From the NCBI GenBank assembly GCA_024639325.1, contig JAHEIO010000012.1, forward strand, positions 15,966 through 65,151: a stretch of DNA of 49,186 bases, written 5' to 3'. Every line of letters begins with the position of its first letter. Position 1 is the stretch's first letter. Under the pieces are notes generated by a model. The model worked only from the letters and a program-made list of their open reading frames with translations. It was not told where the DNA came from and made no database searches. Source of the DNA: Gammaproteobacteria bacterium (GTDB lineage: Bacteria > Pseudomonadota > Gammaproteobacteria > Arenicellales > JAANXG01). Shown here in pieces: positions 34,061 through 44,743 of this stretch. A program made the position numbers and the translations under genes.

Positions 34061-34708
34061 GTGGAAGCATTCTCGAGCATTGAAGGTATCGTCGTCCCCA
34101 TCGACCGGGCAAACGTGGATACGGATCAGATCATCCCGAAGCAGTATCTCAAATCGATCAATCGTACGGGCTTTGGTCCCAATCTGTTCGACGACTGGCG
34201 TTACCTCGATCCAGGGGAACCAGGCGACGATCACAGCAAGCGGCGATTGAATCCGGATTTCGAACTCAATCAGGACCGTTACCGGGGCGCGCGGATTCTG
34301 CTGGCGCGGAAGAATTTTGGCTGCGGCTCATCTCGTGAGCATGCACCCTGGGCTCTGCTCGACTTCGGCATACGGGTGATTCTTGCGCCAAGTTACGCTG
34401 ACATTTTTCATAATAACTGCCTCAAGAACGGCATACTGCCAGTCACACTTGCGGAAGATGAGATTGATGATTTATTTCGGAAAGTGACCGCAACGCCAGG
34501 TTTCACCCTGGGAGTTGACCTTGTCAGGCAGACCGTGAGCGCGAGCCCGGACCAGATCTTCAACTTTGAGCTGGACGCCGGATTGAAACGGCGATTTCTA
34601 GACGGTCTGGACGATATCGGTATTACCCTGGAGCACGCGGCCGAGATTCGGGCATATGAGGAACAGCGGCGGCGCGAAGCGCCATGGTTGTTCGACGAGC
34701 TGACTTGA
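34061..34708 (+). CDS. leuD: 3-isopropylmalate dehydratase small subunit
   Basis: A 215-residue swivelling subunit partnering LeuC. Conserved: [20 protein letters not shown], the [20 protein letters not shown] loop, and [13 protein letters not shown]. The start is GTG at 34061, 2 nt after the leuC stop, implying coupled translation. Complete. Confidence 0.97.
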   Translation: MEAFSSIEGIVVPIDRANVDTDQIIPKQYLKSINRTGFGPNLFDDWRYLDPGEPGDDHSKRRLNPDFELNQDRYRGARILLARKNFGCGSSREHAPWALLDFGIRVILAPSYADIFHNNCLKNGILPVTLAEDEIDDLFRKVTATPGFTLGVDLVRQTVSASPDQIFNFELDAGLKRRFLDGLDDIGITLEHAAEIRAYEEQRRREAPWLFDELT

Positions 34709-34789
34709 ACGCTGTTTCGGGCTGCTTCGACGCATGCCGGGGCAATTTCAGTATTTCAGGGTTACGTTACTTTTCGATACTATTTGGTC

Positions 34790-35866
34790 ATGACTAGCAA
34801 AGTGTTGATATTGAGCGGTGACGGTATTGGTGCCGAAGTTACCGCGCAGGCAGAAAAGCTGATCAACAACCTCGCAGATCGGTATGGAATGCAGGTTGCA
34901 CTGGAATCGGGGCTCGTGGGTGGCGCTGCCTATGACGCGACCGGGACTCCGCTACCCGAGGAAACCCTCGACAAGGCGAACAATTCGGACGCAATTCTGC
35001 TCGGAGCGGTCGGCGGCCCGGCGTGGGAGCAACTACCCTTCGAGAAACGCCCCGAACGCGGACTTTTGGGCCTGCGGTCAGAATTGGCCCTGTTTGCCAA
35101 TCTCAGACCCGCCATTACCTACGCACAACTGGCGGACGCGTCCAGCCTGAAATCTGAACTGGTATCCGGGCTGGATATCATGATCGTCAGGGAACTCACC
35201 GGCGGGATCTACTTCGGCCAGCCCAGGGGCGTACGCGAAGCGGTCGGCGGCGAGCGGGAGGGATTCAACACCCTGGTATACAAAGAATCCGAGATCAGCC
35301 GCATCGCGCACGCGGCGTTCGCGGTTGCTCGAAAACGCAGCAAAAGACTTTGCTCGGTAGACAAGGCTAATGTCCTGGAGTGTACGGAGCTTTGGCGCGA
35401 GGTGGTCACCGAAGTCGGCAAGGAATATCCCGACTGCGAATTGACCCATATGTACGTCGACAACGCCGCGATGCAACTGGTGCGTCAGCCCAAGCAGTTC
35501 GACGTTATCGTTACCACAAACATGTTTGGGGATATCCTGTCGGATATTGCTGCAATGCTTACGGGGTCCATCGGCATGCTGCCCTCCGCTTCGTTGGACG
35601 ATAGAGGCAAGGGAATGTATGAACCGGTACACGGTTCCGCACCGGACATCGCCGGCTCGGACAAGGCGAATCCTCTGGCTGCGCTGCTGTCGGTGGAAAT
35701 GATGCTGCGCTACTCCCTGGGGCAGCCACAGTTGGCGGACAAAGTTGGAAGCGCGGTGAAATCGGTCCTGGACAAGGGGCTGCGTACGATAGATTTGTAT
35801 AGAGGTGAAGGTGTTGTCGTCGGTACGGAGGAAATGGGCGATGCGGTCATTGCCGAACTGGAATAA
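34790..35866 (+). CDS. leuB: 3-isopropylmalate dehydrogenase
   Basis: A 358-residue NAD-dependent oxidative decarboxylase of leucine synthesis. Seen: [79 protein letters not shown] and [23 protein letters not shown] 34790 is chosen over TTG 34784 two codons upstream. It is 81 nt after leuD and 20 nt before asd. Confidence 0.97.
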   Translation: MTSKVLILSGDGIGAEVTAQAEKLINNLADRYGMQVALESGLVGGAAYDATGTPLPEETLDKANNSDAILLGAVGGPAWEQLPFEKRPERGLLGLRSELALFANLRPAITYAQLADASSLKSELVSGLDIMIVRELTGGIYFGQPRGVREAVGGEREGFNTLVYKESEISRIAHAAFAVARKRSKRLCSVDKANVLECTELWREVVTEVGKEYPDCELTHMYVDNAAMQLVRQPKQFDVIVTTNMFGDILSDIAAMLTGSIGMLPSASLDDRGKGMYEPVHGSAPDIAGSDKANPLAALLSVEMMLRYSLGQPQLADKVGSAVKSVLDKGLRTIDLYRGEGVVVGTEEMGDAVIAELE

Positions 35867-35886
35867 CGGGGCGCAATATTTTAGTA

Positions 35887-36909
35887 ATGAGTAAGTCGTA
35901 TAACGTTGCCGTTGTCGGCGCGACCGGGGCAGTCGGCGGTGTCATGCTGGAGATTCTCGAAGCGCGCGAGTTCCCGGTCGAACGGGTGTTTCCGCTAGCC
36001 AGTGAGAGATCGGCGGGTGCAACGGTATCTTTCAAAGGCAGGGCATTGAAAGTCGGCAATCTGGCGGAATTCGATTTTTCGAATGCGGACATTGGATTGT
36101 TCTCGGCGGGTGCCTCGGTATCGAAAATATATGCTCCGAAAGCCGCGGACGCCGGTTGCGTGGTAATCGACAACACGTCCCAGTTCAGGTACGACGACGA
36201 TATACCTCTGGTCGTGCCGGAGGTGAACGCGACGGCAATCGCGGGTTATGAGTCGCGCGGCATCATCGCCAATCCGAATTGTTCCACCATCCAGATGGTG
36301 GTGGCCTTGAAGCCGGTCTATGACGAGGCGGGCATAGAGCGTATAAACGTCTGCACGTACCAGGCGGTTTCCGGCTCGGGAAAGAGCGCGATCGAGGAAC
36401 TGGCCTCCCAGACCGCCGCTTTAATGAATGGAAAAGAGGCTGAAATAAAGGTTTATCCCAAACAAATTGCCTTTAATGCGCTTCCTCACATAGACGTTTT
36501 CCAGAATAACGGCTATACCAAAGAAGAGATGAAACTAGTTTGGGAGACCCGTAAGATTATCGGAGACGATTCGATTAGGGTGAACGCCACTACCGTTCGA
36601 ATTCCGGTGTTCTATGGGCACTCAGAAGCAGTTCATTTGGAAACCCGGCAGAAAATTACCGCCGGCAGGGTTCGCGAACTGCTGCGGAATGCCCCGGGAG
36701 TGGAGGTGCTGGACGAAGCGAAAGACGGCGGCTATCCGACCGCGGTGACCGAGGGAGCGCACCGGGACGCAGTATTCGTCGGCAGAATAAGAGACGACAT
36801 ATCACATGAACGCGGCATTGACATGTGGATTGTTGCCGACAATGTGCGCAAAGGGGCCGCCCTGAACAGTGTACAGATAGCCGAACATCTGGTAGAAAAC
36901 CATATGTAA
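35887..36909 (+). CDS. asd: Aspartate-semialdehyde dehydrogenase
   Basis: A 340-residue enzyme reducing aspartyl phosphate for lysine/DAP, threonine and methionine synthesis. Seen: NADP loop VVGATGAVGGVMLEIL, active-site Cys in NPNCSTIQMVVAL, YQAVSGSGKSAIEELASQT, and FYGHSEAVHLE. Length fits the short Asd form placed between leuB and fimV in Pseudomonas-type gammaproteobacteria. Confidence 0.97.
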   Translation: MSKSYNVAVVGATGAVGGVMLEILEAREFPVERVFPLASERSAGATVSFKGRALKVGNLAEFDFSNADIGLFSAGASVSKIYAPKAADAGCVVIDNTSQFRYDDDIPLVVPEVNATAIAGYESRGIIANPNCSTIQMVVALKPVYDEAGIERINVCTYQAVSGSGKSAIEELASQTAALMNGKEAEIKVYPKQIAFNALPHIDVFQNNGYTKEEMKLVWETRKIIGDDSIRVNATTVRIPVFYGHSEAVHLETRQKITAGRVRELLRNAPGVEVLDEAKDGGYPTAVTEGAHRDAVFVGRIRDDISHERGIDMWIVADNVRKGAALNSVQIAEHLVENHM

Positions 36910-37024
36910 TTATGAAGTTACTTAGACTTTGTGAGTAATTTATCTAAAATAGTAAGATAACTATAGGTAAACAAGCCGTTTTATTTTTTAACTACTATTC
37001 GGCCAAATTCGAGTGGACACCACT

Positions 37025-40000
37025 ATGACATCGCACGATTCCCGCTACTTCAGTCTCGCCAGCATTCTGCTGGGCCTGACGGCACTGCTGTTTATCGGTC
37101 CGGTCCACGCACTCGGCCTGGGCAAATTAAGTGTACTCTCCGCCCTCGACGAGCCCCTGGTCGCCGAAATCGAACTCACTTCAGTGGAGGACGGCGTGCT
37201 GGATTCCCTCGAACTAAAACTGGGATCCGCGGAGGATTTTGAACAGGCCGGTGTTCTGCGGGAAACTTTCCTGAAAACCTTTGAATTCACGGTAGTCAAG
37301 GGCGGCGTGCCTAAAGTAAGGATCAATACAGATTTTCCAGCCAAGGAGCCGTTCCTGCATTTCCTGATCCGCGCCACGTGGGATGATGGGAACTTGTTGC
37401 GCGAGTACACCGCGCTGCTGGATCCTCCCCTGTATGCGGAGAAACAACCCACGGCTGTAAGCTCTCCGGGCGTGCTCCAGGAGGTCGAGCAGCTGTCCTC
37501 CGATGATTCAGGCGTTAGTCCCGCGAGCGAATCTTCTGCGGAATCCGTCGCTGCCGAATCAATGGCTTCCGGACAGCCGGCCAGCGGCGCGTTCACGGGC
37601 GCAGAGTACGGGCCGACTGAGGCGGGGGACACCCTGTGGGGCATCGCTTCACGTTTTGATGCCCGTGACGTTGACATTAACGTCTACCAGATAATGATCG
37701 CCCTGCTACGGGAAAACCCGGACGCCTTCATAGACAACAATATCAACCGCCTGAAGAAGGGACAGATACTCCGGCTGACCAATCCAGATGCCGTGGGCAG
37801 GGATGAGGCAAGCCAGGCCTATCAGACACAGCTTGAGGAATGGGAGTCGTTCAGGATCGCCGCTGCCGGGTCTACCGACGTTGTCAAGGTTCCATCGGAC
37901 GAGTCTCCCGCCGCCGTCGAGACCGAGCCTTCATCGAGTTCCGCGGAAAGCCCGGCTGAGGAAAGCGCGGCCGCCGGGCAGGATTTGTTGAAGATCGTCC
38001 AGGCCAGCCTGGAAGAAGAGGGCGGCGGCACCGGAACCGAGTCAGCACAGGCAAATACCGCTGCCCAGGCCGAGAAAGAGATTGGCATGCTGCAGGAGAA
38101 GATCTCCACCCTCGAAGAGTCGCTGGTATCCGCCGAACTCCAGAACAAAGAATTGCAAGAACGCGTGACCATGCTCGAGGAACAGGTCATCAATGCGCAA
38201 AGACTGGTAGAACTGGAAAGCCAGGAACTCGCGCTGGCGCAGGACCAGGCGGCAAGGCAACAGGAGGAGAAACAGCTCCTCGAACAGCAGATAGCGGAAC
38301 AACAGCTGCAGGCGGAACAGGCCGAGCTGCAAGCGGAACAGGCAAAGCTGCAGGCGGAACAGGCCGAGCTGGAGGCGGAACAGGCCCGGCTGGAGGCTCA
38401 AACCGCGGAGTTGGAAGCGCAGGCCCGGCTGGAGGCTCAAACCGCGGAGTTGGAAGAGCAGGCCCGGCTGGAGGCTCAAACCGCGGAGTTGGAAGAGCAG
38501 GCCCGGCTGGAGGCTCAAACCGCGGAGTTGGAAGAGCAGGCCCGGCTGGAGGCTCAAACCACTGAGTTAGAAGAGAGTGCCGAACCTGGTGAAGCTGACG
38601 AAACGATGTCCGAGCAGCCTCAGGCCGCTGATGCCGGGCTCGCTGAACCGGAGGCGATGGCAACGGTACCGCAAGCACCCGCGGCTGAAGTCGATATGCC
38701 CGCCGACCAGGCTGAAGCCGAATCGGTCGTGGAAGAGCAGTCGGCCGCGCAGTTAGATGAGACCCGAATCGATTCGAGTCAGGATACCGCGACCGCCACC
38801 GTGCCGATGCCGGCTAAACCCCAACCCAAAGCCTGGTGGGAGAGCACTGTCGATTACATCATGGGCAGTTCGATGAGTGTCATCGCCGCCGGCGCGGGTG
38901 CCTTGTTGCTACTGGCCGGGGGCATCATGTTTGCTCGTAGACGGAGATCGCTTGCCGAATTCGAGGAAAGTATCCTCTCCGGTAGCGGTCTCGAAGGCCA
39001 GTCGGATACGACGGACAGGGCGGCCAATAAAAACACCGATACGTCGTTCTTGAGTGACTTCGGCATGGCCGGCATGGGCAGCATGCAGGCGGATGAAGTT
39101 GATCCTCTGGCCGAGGCCGAGGTGTACATGGCCTATGGTCGGGACGAGCAGGCCGAGGAAGTGCTCAAGGAAGCGGCGACACGCAGCCCACAACGGCACG
39201 AACTCAAGCTCAAACTGCTCGAGATCTACCAGCAACGGGAAGATATCAAATCGTTCGAAACACTCGCGGAAGAACTCTACCCGGCAGGAGGGCAGGGTGA
39301 TCCGGAGACCTGGAGCAAGGTGGTTAAAATGGGCGCAAAAATGAACCCCAATAATCCGCTCTTCTCCCAGCATGTCGAGGATACGCAGCCGTCCACGGTG
39401 GACCCCGGGGGCCTGCTGGATGCCGCGGACGAACCGAAACTGCCTGAACAGGCAGCATCGCAGATGAACGAGACCGATCTACCTGATGAAATTGTCACCC
39501 AGGCATCGGGGGCCGTTGATCCAGCAATGCATCCGTTCCCGCCACCGGATGAGAGTGTGGGTATAGACGAGGAGTTCGATCGAATCAAAGAGCAAATAGA
39601 CATGCCCAACCTGTCCGAGACCGAGCCCGTCGTTGAAGGTTCGGCTGGTTTGTCGGAAGACGATTCGGAAATGCTGGATTTTGCAAGTAATGAACGATCC
39701 GATCTGGAATTCGATATCGATCTCAATGATGCGGACAAGCCGGAAAAAGACGAACTAACGAATGAGGAACTGTTAAAAACCGCGCAGAAGGAAGAAGCGA
39801 AAACCCGGTCCACCAATGACGACTTCGCATCAGAGGTGAACGAAATCGATATTGCCGATCTCGACTTGGCGGAAATAGACGAGCCCACGCTGCAAACCAA
39901 CGCGCTGTCGTCGGACAGCGATATGGAGAGCATCGATATGCCCGATGTGGGCTCGGATAATTTGCCGACCGGTGAATCCGGCAGCCGCGAACCCGCGGAA

Positions 40001-40240
40001 GAATCTGCCAGGGACGTGAGCAGAAATTTCGGTGTCGTTAAGGGCGGGGCCAATGCTGTGGATGAGTCCGAGGCCGGGTCCGAAAAGTGGGACGAAGCTG
40101 CAACCAAACTCGACCTTGCCCAGGCCTACCTCAACATGGGCGACAAGGCCGGTGCACGCAGCATTATCGACGAGGTAATGAAGGAGGGAAGTCCGGCCCA
40201 GAAAGACCAGGCGGCCGTGCTCCAGGCGCGAATAGGTTAG
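37025..40240 (+). CDS. fimV: FimV/HubP-family polar hub protein
   Basis: A 1071-residue inner-membrane protein organising the cell pole and type IV pili/peptidoglycan in relatives. Signal peptide (ILLGLTALLFIGPVHALGLG) and FimV N-terminal domain (LSVLSALDEPLVAEIEL). A LysM domain follows at about 190-260 (GDTLWGIASRFDA, NINRLKKGQILRL). A Glu/Gln coiled coil (about 340-520) contains the 13-residue repeats. A single TM (SVIAAGAGALLLLAGGIMFA, then RRRR) leads to a long acidic cytoplasmic region ending in a TPR-like FimV C-terminal domain (ATKLDLAQAYLNMGDKAGAR). ATG 37025 is preferred over GTG 37013. Preceded by an AT-rich 115-nt promoter region with a TTATCT/AGATAA dyad (36940-36960). Confidence 0.95.
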   Translation: MTSHDSRYFSLASILLGLTALLFIGPVHALGLGKLSVLSALDEPLVAEIELTSVEDGVLDSLELKLGSAEDFEQAGVLRETFLKTFEFTVVKGGVPKVRINTDFPAKEPFLHFLIRATWDDGNLLREYTALLDPPLYAEKQPTAVSSPGVLQEVEQLSSDDSGVSPASESSAESVAAESMASGQPASGAFTGAEYGPTEAGDTLWGIASRFDARDVDINVYQIMIALLRENPDAFIDNNINRLKKGQILRLTNPDAVGRDEASQAYQTQLEEWESFRIAAAGSTDVVKVPSDESPAAVETEPSSSSAESPAEESAAAGQDLLKIVQASLEEEGGGTGTESAQANTAAQAEKEIGMLQEKISTLEESLVSAELQNKELQERVTMLEEQVINAQRLVELESQELALAQDQAARQQEEKQLLEQQIAEQQLQAEQAELQAEQAKLQAEQAELEAEQARLEAQTAELEAQARLEAQTAELEEQARLEAQTAELEEQARLEAQTAELEEQARLEAQTTELEESAEPGEADETMSEQPQAADAGLAEPEAMATVPQAPAAEVDMPADQAEAESVVEEQSAAQLDETRIDSSQDTATATVPMPAKPQPKAWWESTVDYIMGSSMSVIAAGAGALLLLAGGIMFARRRRSLAEFEESILSGSGLEGQSDTTDRAANKNTDTSFLSDFGMAGMGSMQADEVDPLAEAEVYMAYGRDEQAEEVLKEAATRSPQRHELKLKLLEIYQQREDIKSFETLAEELYPAGGQGDPETWSKVVKMGAKMNPNNPLFSQHVEDTQPSTVDPGGLLDAADEPKLPEQAASQMNETDLPDEIVTQASGAVDPAMHPFPPPDESVGIDEEFDRIKEQIDMPNLSETEPVVEGSAGLSEDDSEMLDFASNERSDLEFDIDLNDADKPEKDELTNEELLKTAQKEEAKTRSTNDDFASEVNEIDIADLDLAEIDEPTLQTNALSSDSDMESIDMPDVGSDNLPTGESGSREPAEESARDVSRNFGVVKGGANAVDESEAGSEKWDEAATKLDLAQAYLNMGDKAGARSIIDEVMKEGSPAQKDQAAVLQARIG
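38381..38575 (+). repeat. Five 39-bp tandem repeats in the fimV coiled coil
   Basis: Units start at 38381, 38420, 38459, 38498 and 38537. Each encodes QARLEAQTAELE plus a final Glu or Ala. Units 2 to 4 are identical at the DNA level, the first differs at its last codon, and the fifth has a few changes. A run of shorter Q-A-E-L-Q-A-E heptad repeats precedes them. Near-identity points to recent slippage; 13 residues keeps the frame and the helix. Confidence 0.93.
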
Positions 40241-40300
40241 CCTCGGATCATGGATCGCCCAGCGGCAGGTCGCCGCCCTGGTGGGTGATATGTAAGAGGT

Positions 40301-41083
40301 ATGGGTCGTATTGCGGCGGGCGTTGAGTATGACGGCTCCGGATTCGCTGGCTGGCAATACCAGAATGGTCAGCGCACCGTTCAGGATAGCCTGCAAGCCG
40401 CTCTATCGTCGATTGCGAACCATCCTGTAGGCGTCATCACCGCCGGCCGCACCGACGCCGGCGTGCATGCCGCGTGCCAGGTGGTGCACTTCGACGTCGA
40501 TGCCGACCGCAAGCCGTACCAATGGCTGCGCGGAACCAACACCCTGCTGCCGGACGATATTTCCCTGCTCTGGCTCAAGGAAACAGCAGAGGATTTTCAC
40601 GCACGGTTCACTGCGATCAATAGGTCCTATCGGTATATCGTTCTCAACAGAACGACGCCTCCCGCCCTTCACCGCGGCAAAGTAGGCTGGTACCGCCGTT
40701 CGCTGGATGAAGTTACAATGCGCGCCGCCTGTGCGCCTCTGATCGGCGTCCACGATTTTTCATCTTTTCGCGCTTCGGGCTGCCAGGCAAAGAGTCCAGT
40801 TAGGAACCTCGAACGAATAAGCATTGGAAGATATGCAAATTGGATTTGGTTTGATATGGTGGCCAACGCTTTTCTGCAACACATGGTCCGAAACATCGTC
40901 GGCACGCTGATCGCGGTCGGCGCTGGGGAAAGATCCGTTCAGTGGCCCGAAGAAGTGCTCGGAGCACGTGATCGGAGACTGGCGGGTGTAACGGCGCCGC
41001 CCGACGGCCTGTACCTGACTTCGATCAGTTACCCGGAAAGATACCGCCTGCCTGCCGATGTTGCTGAAATTCGATACTGGTGA
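40301..41083 (+). CDS. truA: tRNA pseudouridine(38-40) synthase TruA
   Basis: A 260-residue enzyme modifying the anticodon arm. Catalytic Asp in AGRTDAGVHAACQVVHFD; N-terminal YDGSGFAGWQYQ; C-terminal FLQHMVRNIVGTLIAVGAG. Length near the 270-residue norm. ATG 40301 follows AGAGG. It lies 60 nt after fimV and 48 nt before trpF, in the usual order. Confidence 0.97.
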   Translation: MGRIAAGVEYDGSGFAGWQYQNGQRTVQDSLQAALSSIANHPVGVITAGRTDAGVHAACQVVHFDVDADRKPYQWLRGTNTLLPDDISLLWLKETAEDFHARFTAINRSYRYIVLNRTTPPALHRGKVGWYRRSLDEVTMRAACAPLIGVHDFSSFRASGCQAKSPVRNLERISIGRYANWIWFDMVANAFLQHMVRNIVGTLIAVGAGERSVQWPEEVLGARDRRLAGVTAPPDGLYLTSISYPERYRLPADVAEIRYW

Positions 41084-41131
41084 CGATGCCTGGCCTGGCG
41101 CGATGTGCAGGACGAAATTTGAATACATGCT

Positions 41132-41758
41132 TTGAAAACGTTGATCAAGATCTGTGGGATAACGAGTCTGGCTGATGCGCGCATGGCTGTGGCGGCAGGC
41201 GCTCGTGCGCTCGGTTTCGTGTTTTACGAACCGAGTTCCCGCTTCGTAGCAACGGATCAGGCGAGGGAAATCGTCAATGAAATGCCACCGTTCATTACAA
41301 CCGTGGCGGTGCTGGTCAACCAGTCGACGCTGGAGGTGTCCCGTTTATTGGAAGCGGTGCCCGTAAACATCCTACAATTGCACGGCGACGAGACCCCGGA
41401 CCTATGCGATTCCTACAGGTATCCATACATCAAGGCAATCAGGGCGCGTTCCGTTGTTGACGCCAGCCATGAGACCGTAAACTATCCGTCTGCCAGGGCT
41501 TTCCTGTTCGATACACTGGTCCAGGATCAATACGGCGGTACCGGGGAGCCCTTCGCCTGGCAACGACTGCCGGATTCCGTACAAAAACCCGTGATCTTGG
41601 CGGGTGGGCTGTCTGCGGCAAACGTGGCAAACGCGATACGAACCGTGCGACCCTATGCTGTGGACGTAAGCAGCGGCGTTGAATTCAGCAAAGGGAGCAA
41701 GGACGCTGCCAGAGTGCAGCACTTTGTTGAAGCGGTGCGATGTGCCGACACCGACTAA
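41132..41758 (+). CDS. trpF: Phosphoribosylanthranilate isomerase
   Basis: A 208-residue TIM-barrel enzyme of tryptophan synthesis. Catalytic Cys in IKICGITSLADARMAV, general-acid Asp region YAVDVSSGVEFSKGSKD, and LQLHGDETPDLC. The start is TTG at 41132 giving KTLIKICG; the nearest ATG, 5 nt upstream, is out of frame and stops after one codon. No strong ribosome binding site is visible, so expression may be modest. It heads trpF-trpB-trpA. Confidence 0.95.
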   Translation: MKTLIKICGITSLADARMAVAAGARALGFVFYEPSSRFVATDQAREIVNEMPPFITTVAVLVNQSTLEVSRLLEAVPVNILQLHGDETPDLCDSYRYPYIKAIRARSVVDASHETVNYPSARAFLFDTLVQDQYGGTGEPFAWQRLPDSVQKPVILAGGLSAANVANAIRTVRPYAVDVSSGVEFSKGSKDAARVQHFVEAVRCADTD

Positions 41759-41784
41759 CCTGAACTGCGGGACGAGATCTGAAA

Positions 41785-43002
41785 ATGAGTGTGGTTGAAC
41801 CAATATTGAACTATGAATACCCCGACGAAAAGGGCCACTTTGGTCCTTATGGCGGAATATTCGTCGCTGAAACACTGATGCATGCTCTGGATGAGCTGAA
41901 TCGGACCTACCAGCGCTTCAAGTGCGACCCCGATTTTCTGGACAGGTTCGACCAGGATCTGAAGCACTACGTCGGGCGTCCGTCTCCTCTGTATTTTGCA
42001 CAAAGACTGACCGCGCACTGCAAAGGGGCAAGAATTTTTCTCAAACGTGAAGATCTCAACCATACCGGAGCGCATAAAATCAACAACACCGTCGGCCAGG
42101 CGCTGCTGGCACAGCACCTCGGAAAACCCAGGATCATCGCGGAGACCGGAGCCGGACAGCACGGCGTTGCGTCTGCCACTGTCGCCGCGCGGCTGGGCCT
42201 GGAGTGCGTCGTTTACATGGGTTCTGAAGACATCATACGCCAGTCCAGCAACGTATATCGAATGAAGCTGTTGGGCGCGGAAGTGGTGCCGGTGACGTCC
42301 GGATCGAAAACTCTGAAGGATGCCCTGAACGAAGCTCTCAGGGACTGGGTAGCGAACGTCGATTCGACATTTTACATCATAGGCACCGTTGCCGGTCCGC
42401 ACCCTTACCCGGAAATGGTGCGTGATTTCAATTCGGTTATCGGACGTGAGGCGCGGCAGCAGATACTGGAACAGGCCGGCCGGCTGCCGGATGTCCTGGT
42501 TGCGTGTGTGGGCGGAGGGTCAAACGCGATGGGCCTGTTTTACCCGTTCATCACGGATGAAAGCGTTCTTTTGCACGGTGTCGAGGCCGCCGGCGAGGGA
42601 CTGGACACGGGCAGACACGCGGCGCCGCTGAATGCCGGAAAGGTGGGCGTCCTGCACGGGCAGCGCACCTACCTCATGGAGGATGAGAATGGTCAAATCA
42701 TCCAGACCCATTCAGTATCGGCGGGCCTGGATTATCCCGGCGTTGGGCCGGAGCACGCGTGGCTCAAAGATATCGGCCGCGCGCAGTACAGCGCGGCCAC
42801 CGACATTGAAGCCCTGGAAGCCTTCCACTTGCTGACGCGACTTGAGGGGATCATTCCCGCTCTAGAGTCGAGTCATGCGCTGGCTCACGCGCTGAAGCTC
42901 GCGCCGACCATGGCGGAGGATCAGATCATCATAGTCAATCTCTCCGGCCGCGGGGACAAGGATATTCACACCGTGGCACGAATCGAGGGAATAGACGTCT
43001 GA
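41785..43002 (+). CDS. trpB: Tryptophan synthase beta subunit
   Basis: A 405-residue PLP enzyme joining indole and serine. PLP Lys in [19 protein letters not shown], phosphate loop [30 protein letters not shown], and the end [18 protein letters not shown]. It starts 26 nt after trpF, and its TGA shares one base with the trpA ATG. Complete. Confidence 0.98.
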   Translation: MSVVEPILNYEYPDEKGHFGPYGGIFVAETLMHALDELNRTYQRFKCDPDFLDRFDQDLKHYVGRPSPLYFAQRLTAHCKGARIFLKREDLNHTGAHKINNTVGQALLAQHLGKPRIIAETGAGQHGVASATVAARLGLECVVYMGSEDIIRQSSNVYRMKLLGAEVVPVTSGSKTLKDALNEALRDWVANVDSTFYIIGTVAGPHPYPEMVRDFNSVIGREARQQILEQAGRLPDVLVACVGGGSNAMGLFYPFITDESVLLHGVEAAGEGLDTGRHAAPLNAGKVGVLHGQRTYLMEDENGQIIQTHSVSAGLDYPGVGPEHAWLKDIGRAQYSAATDIEALEAFHLLTRLEGIIPALESSHALAHALKLAPTMAEDQIIIVNLSGRGDKDIHTVARIEGIDV

Positions 43003-43832
43003 TGTCTCGACTCGAAATGAAATTTTCCGAACTCAGGGGCCTGAACAAAGCGGCACTGGTCACGTTCATCACAGCCGGCGACCCGAGTCCGGACATTACG
43101 GTACCTCTGATGCACGCCCTGGTAGATGCGGGGTCCGACGTCATAGAACTGGGGGTTCCCTTTTCCGACCCTATGGCCGACGGTCCCGTGATCCAGGCGG
43201 CGAGCGAGCGCGCATTGGCAGCCGGGGTTACCACCACGGACGTGATCGAACTGATACGCGGCTTCAGAGAAAACGACAAATCGACGCCGATCGTGCTGAT
43301 GGGTTATCTCAATCCCATAGAAATCATGGGGTACGAGGATTTTGCATCCTCCATAGCCGATGCCGGTGCCGATGGAATCATCGTTGTGGACATGCCACCG
43401 GAAGAAGGCGTTGAGCTGGGCGGTGTGTTGAAGGCTCAGGGGATCGACAACGTACATCTGTTGGCGCCGACAAGCACAGCCGATAGGATAAGGCTTGTTT
43501 GCGATGACGCCAGCGGATTCATCTATTACGTTTCGCTGCGAGGCGTAACCGGCGCCGCCACCCTGGATCTCGGGGAAGTCAGGTCGCGTCTTGCTGCTAT
43601 CAGAGTCCATACCAATTTGCCTTTGGGCGTGGGTTTCGGAATCGACAGTCCCGCTGCCGCCGCGGAAGCGGCCGAATTCGCCGACGCGGTAATCGTGGGT
43701 ACCGCACTCGTACGCATCGTGGCGGAGAACTCGGATAGTCCGGAAACTTTGATACGTAAGGCATCGGCATTCATCGAAAGCATGAGCAGCGCGATGGATC
43801 TGGCAGCTCGGAACGAGGCAGCCGCGGAGTGA
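43002..43832 (+). CDS. trpA: Tryptophan synthase alpha subunit
   Basis: A 276-residue TIM barrel that cleaves indole-3-glycerol phosphate. Catalytic Glu in [19 protein letters not shown] and catalytic Asp in the same segment; ITAGDPSPD near the start; [11 protein letters not shown] and GVGFGIDSP phosphate-binding loops. Overlaps trpB by one nucleotide (TGATG) and accD by four (GTGA), so translation of all three is coupled. Confidence 0.97.
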   Translation: MSRLEMKFSELRGLNKAALVTFITAGDPSPDITVPLMHALVDAGSDVIELGVPFSDPMADGPVIQAASERALAAGVTTTDVIELIRGFRENDKSTPIVLMGYLNPIEIMGYEDFASSIADAGADGIIVVDMPPEEGVELGGVLKAQGIDNVHLLAPTSTADRIRLVCDDASGFIYYVSLRGVTGAATLDLGEVRSRLAAIRVHTNLPLGVGFGIDSPAAAAEAAEFADAVIVGTALVRIVAENSDSPETLIRKASAFIESMSSAMDLAARNEAAAE

Positions 43833-44719
43833 ACTGGTTCGAAAAAATCCTACCCCCCAAAATCAAGTCCGGGGCGGGAAGCGGCAAGCGCGGCGTACCC
43901 GAAGGCCTTTGGACGAAGTGCCCTGATTGCGGTGCGGTGTTGTATCGTGCGGAACTCGAAAGGGGCCAGGCGGTGTGCCCGAAGTGCGATCAGCACATGC
44001 GGATTTCGGCAAAAGCAAGGCTGACTCACTTTTTAGACGATGACGATTGGGAGGAGATCGCATCTGATCTCAAGCCCGTGGACACACTGAAGTTCAAAGA
44101 CAGGCGCAGGTACAAGGATCGCCTGAATGAGGCGCAGAAGGCCACTGGGCAGACGGATGCGCTGATCACGGTTCGGGGTACGATCGAGCGCAGACCTCTG
44201 GTTGTCGCCGCTTTTGAGTTCGAGTTCATGGGCGGGTCGATGGGCTCAGTGGTCGGCGAGCGATTCGTTCAGGGGGTCGATCGCTGCATCGACGAGGGTA
44301 TTCCATTCGTTTGCTTCAGCGCATCCGGCGGAGCGCGCATGCAGGAAGCACTCGTCTCACTGATGCAAATGGCCAAAACCAGTACCGCGCTAACGCGCCT
44401 GTCGCGGCGGAGGTTGCCCTATATATCCGTGCTCACCGATCCTACCATGGGAGGCGTGTCGGCAAGCCTGGCGATGCTCGGGGACGTGATCGTTGCGGAG
44501 CCGAAAGCGCTCATAGGTTTCGCGGGACCCAGGGTCATAGAGCAGACCGTGCGGGAAACCTTGCCGGAAGGCTTCCAGCGCGCCGAATTCCTCCTTGAAC
44601 ATGGTGCAATCGACATGATTGTGCGCCGACACGAAATGCGCGGCACGATCCACAGCCTGTTGACCACCCTCATGCCTGAATGGAAAGCGGCACCACCAGA
44701 ACCCGCCGGTGGTGAGTAG
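43829..44719 (+). CDS. accD: Acetyl-CoA carboxylase carboxyltransferase subunit beta
   Basis: A 296-residue subunit that, with AccA, transfers CO2 from biotin to acetyl-CoA in fatty-acid synthesis. N-terminal zinc ribbon with two CxxC motifs ([22 protein letters not shown]), then the crotonase-fold domain: [57 protein letters not shown]. The start is GTG 43829, overlapping trpA by 4 nt. The fixed N-terminus [11 protein letters not shown] supports it. Confidence 0.97.
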   Translation: MNWFEKILPPKIKSGAGSGKRGVPEGLWTKCPDCGAVLYRAELERGQAVCPKCDQHMRISAKARLTHFLDDDDWEEIASDLKPVDTLKFKDRRRYKDRLNEAQKATGQTDALITVRGTIERRPLVVAAFEFEFMGGSMGSVVGERFVQGVDRCIDEGIPFVCFSASGGARMQEALVSLMQMAKTSTALTRLSRRRLPYISVLTDPTMGGVSASLAMLGDVIVAEPKALIGFAGPRVIEQTVRETLPEGFQRAEFLLEHGAIDMIVRRHEMRGTIHSLLTTLMPEWKAAPPEPAGGE

Positions 44720-44743
44720 CCGTTGTCTTGCAGCCCATAGACC

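Noticed and set aside
38281-38575. CRISPR-like array
   Set aside because: The repeats are contiguous, in-frame coding units without spacers; they encode the FimV coiled coil.
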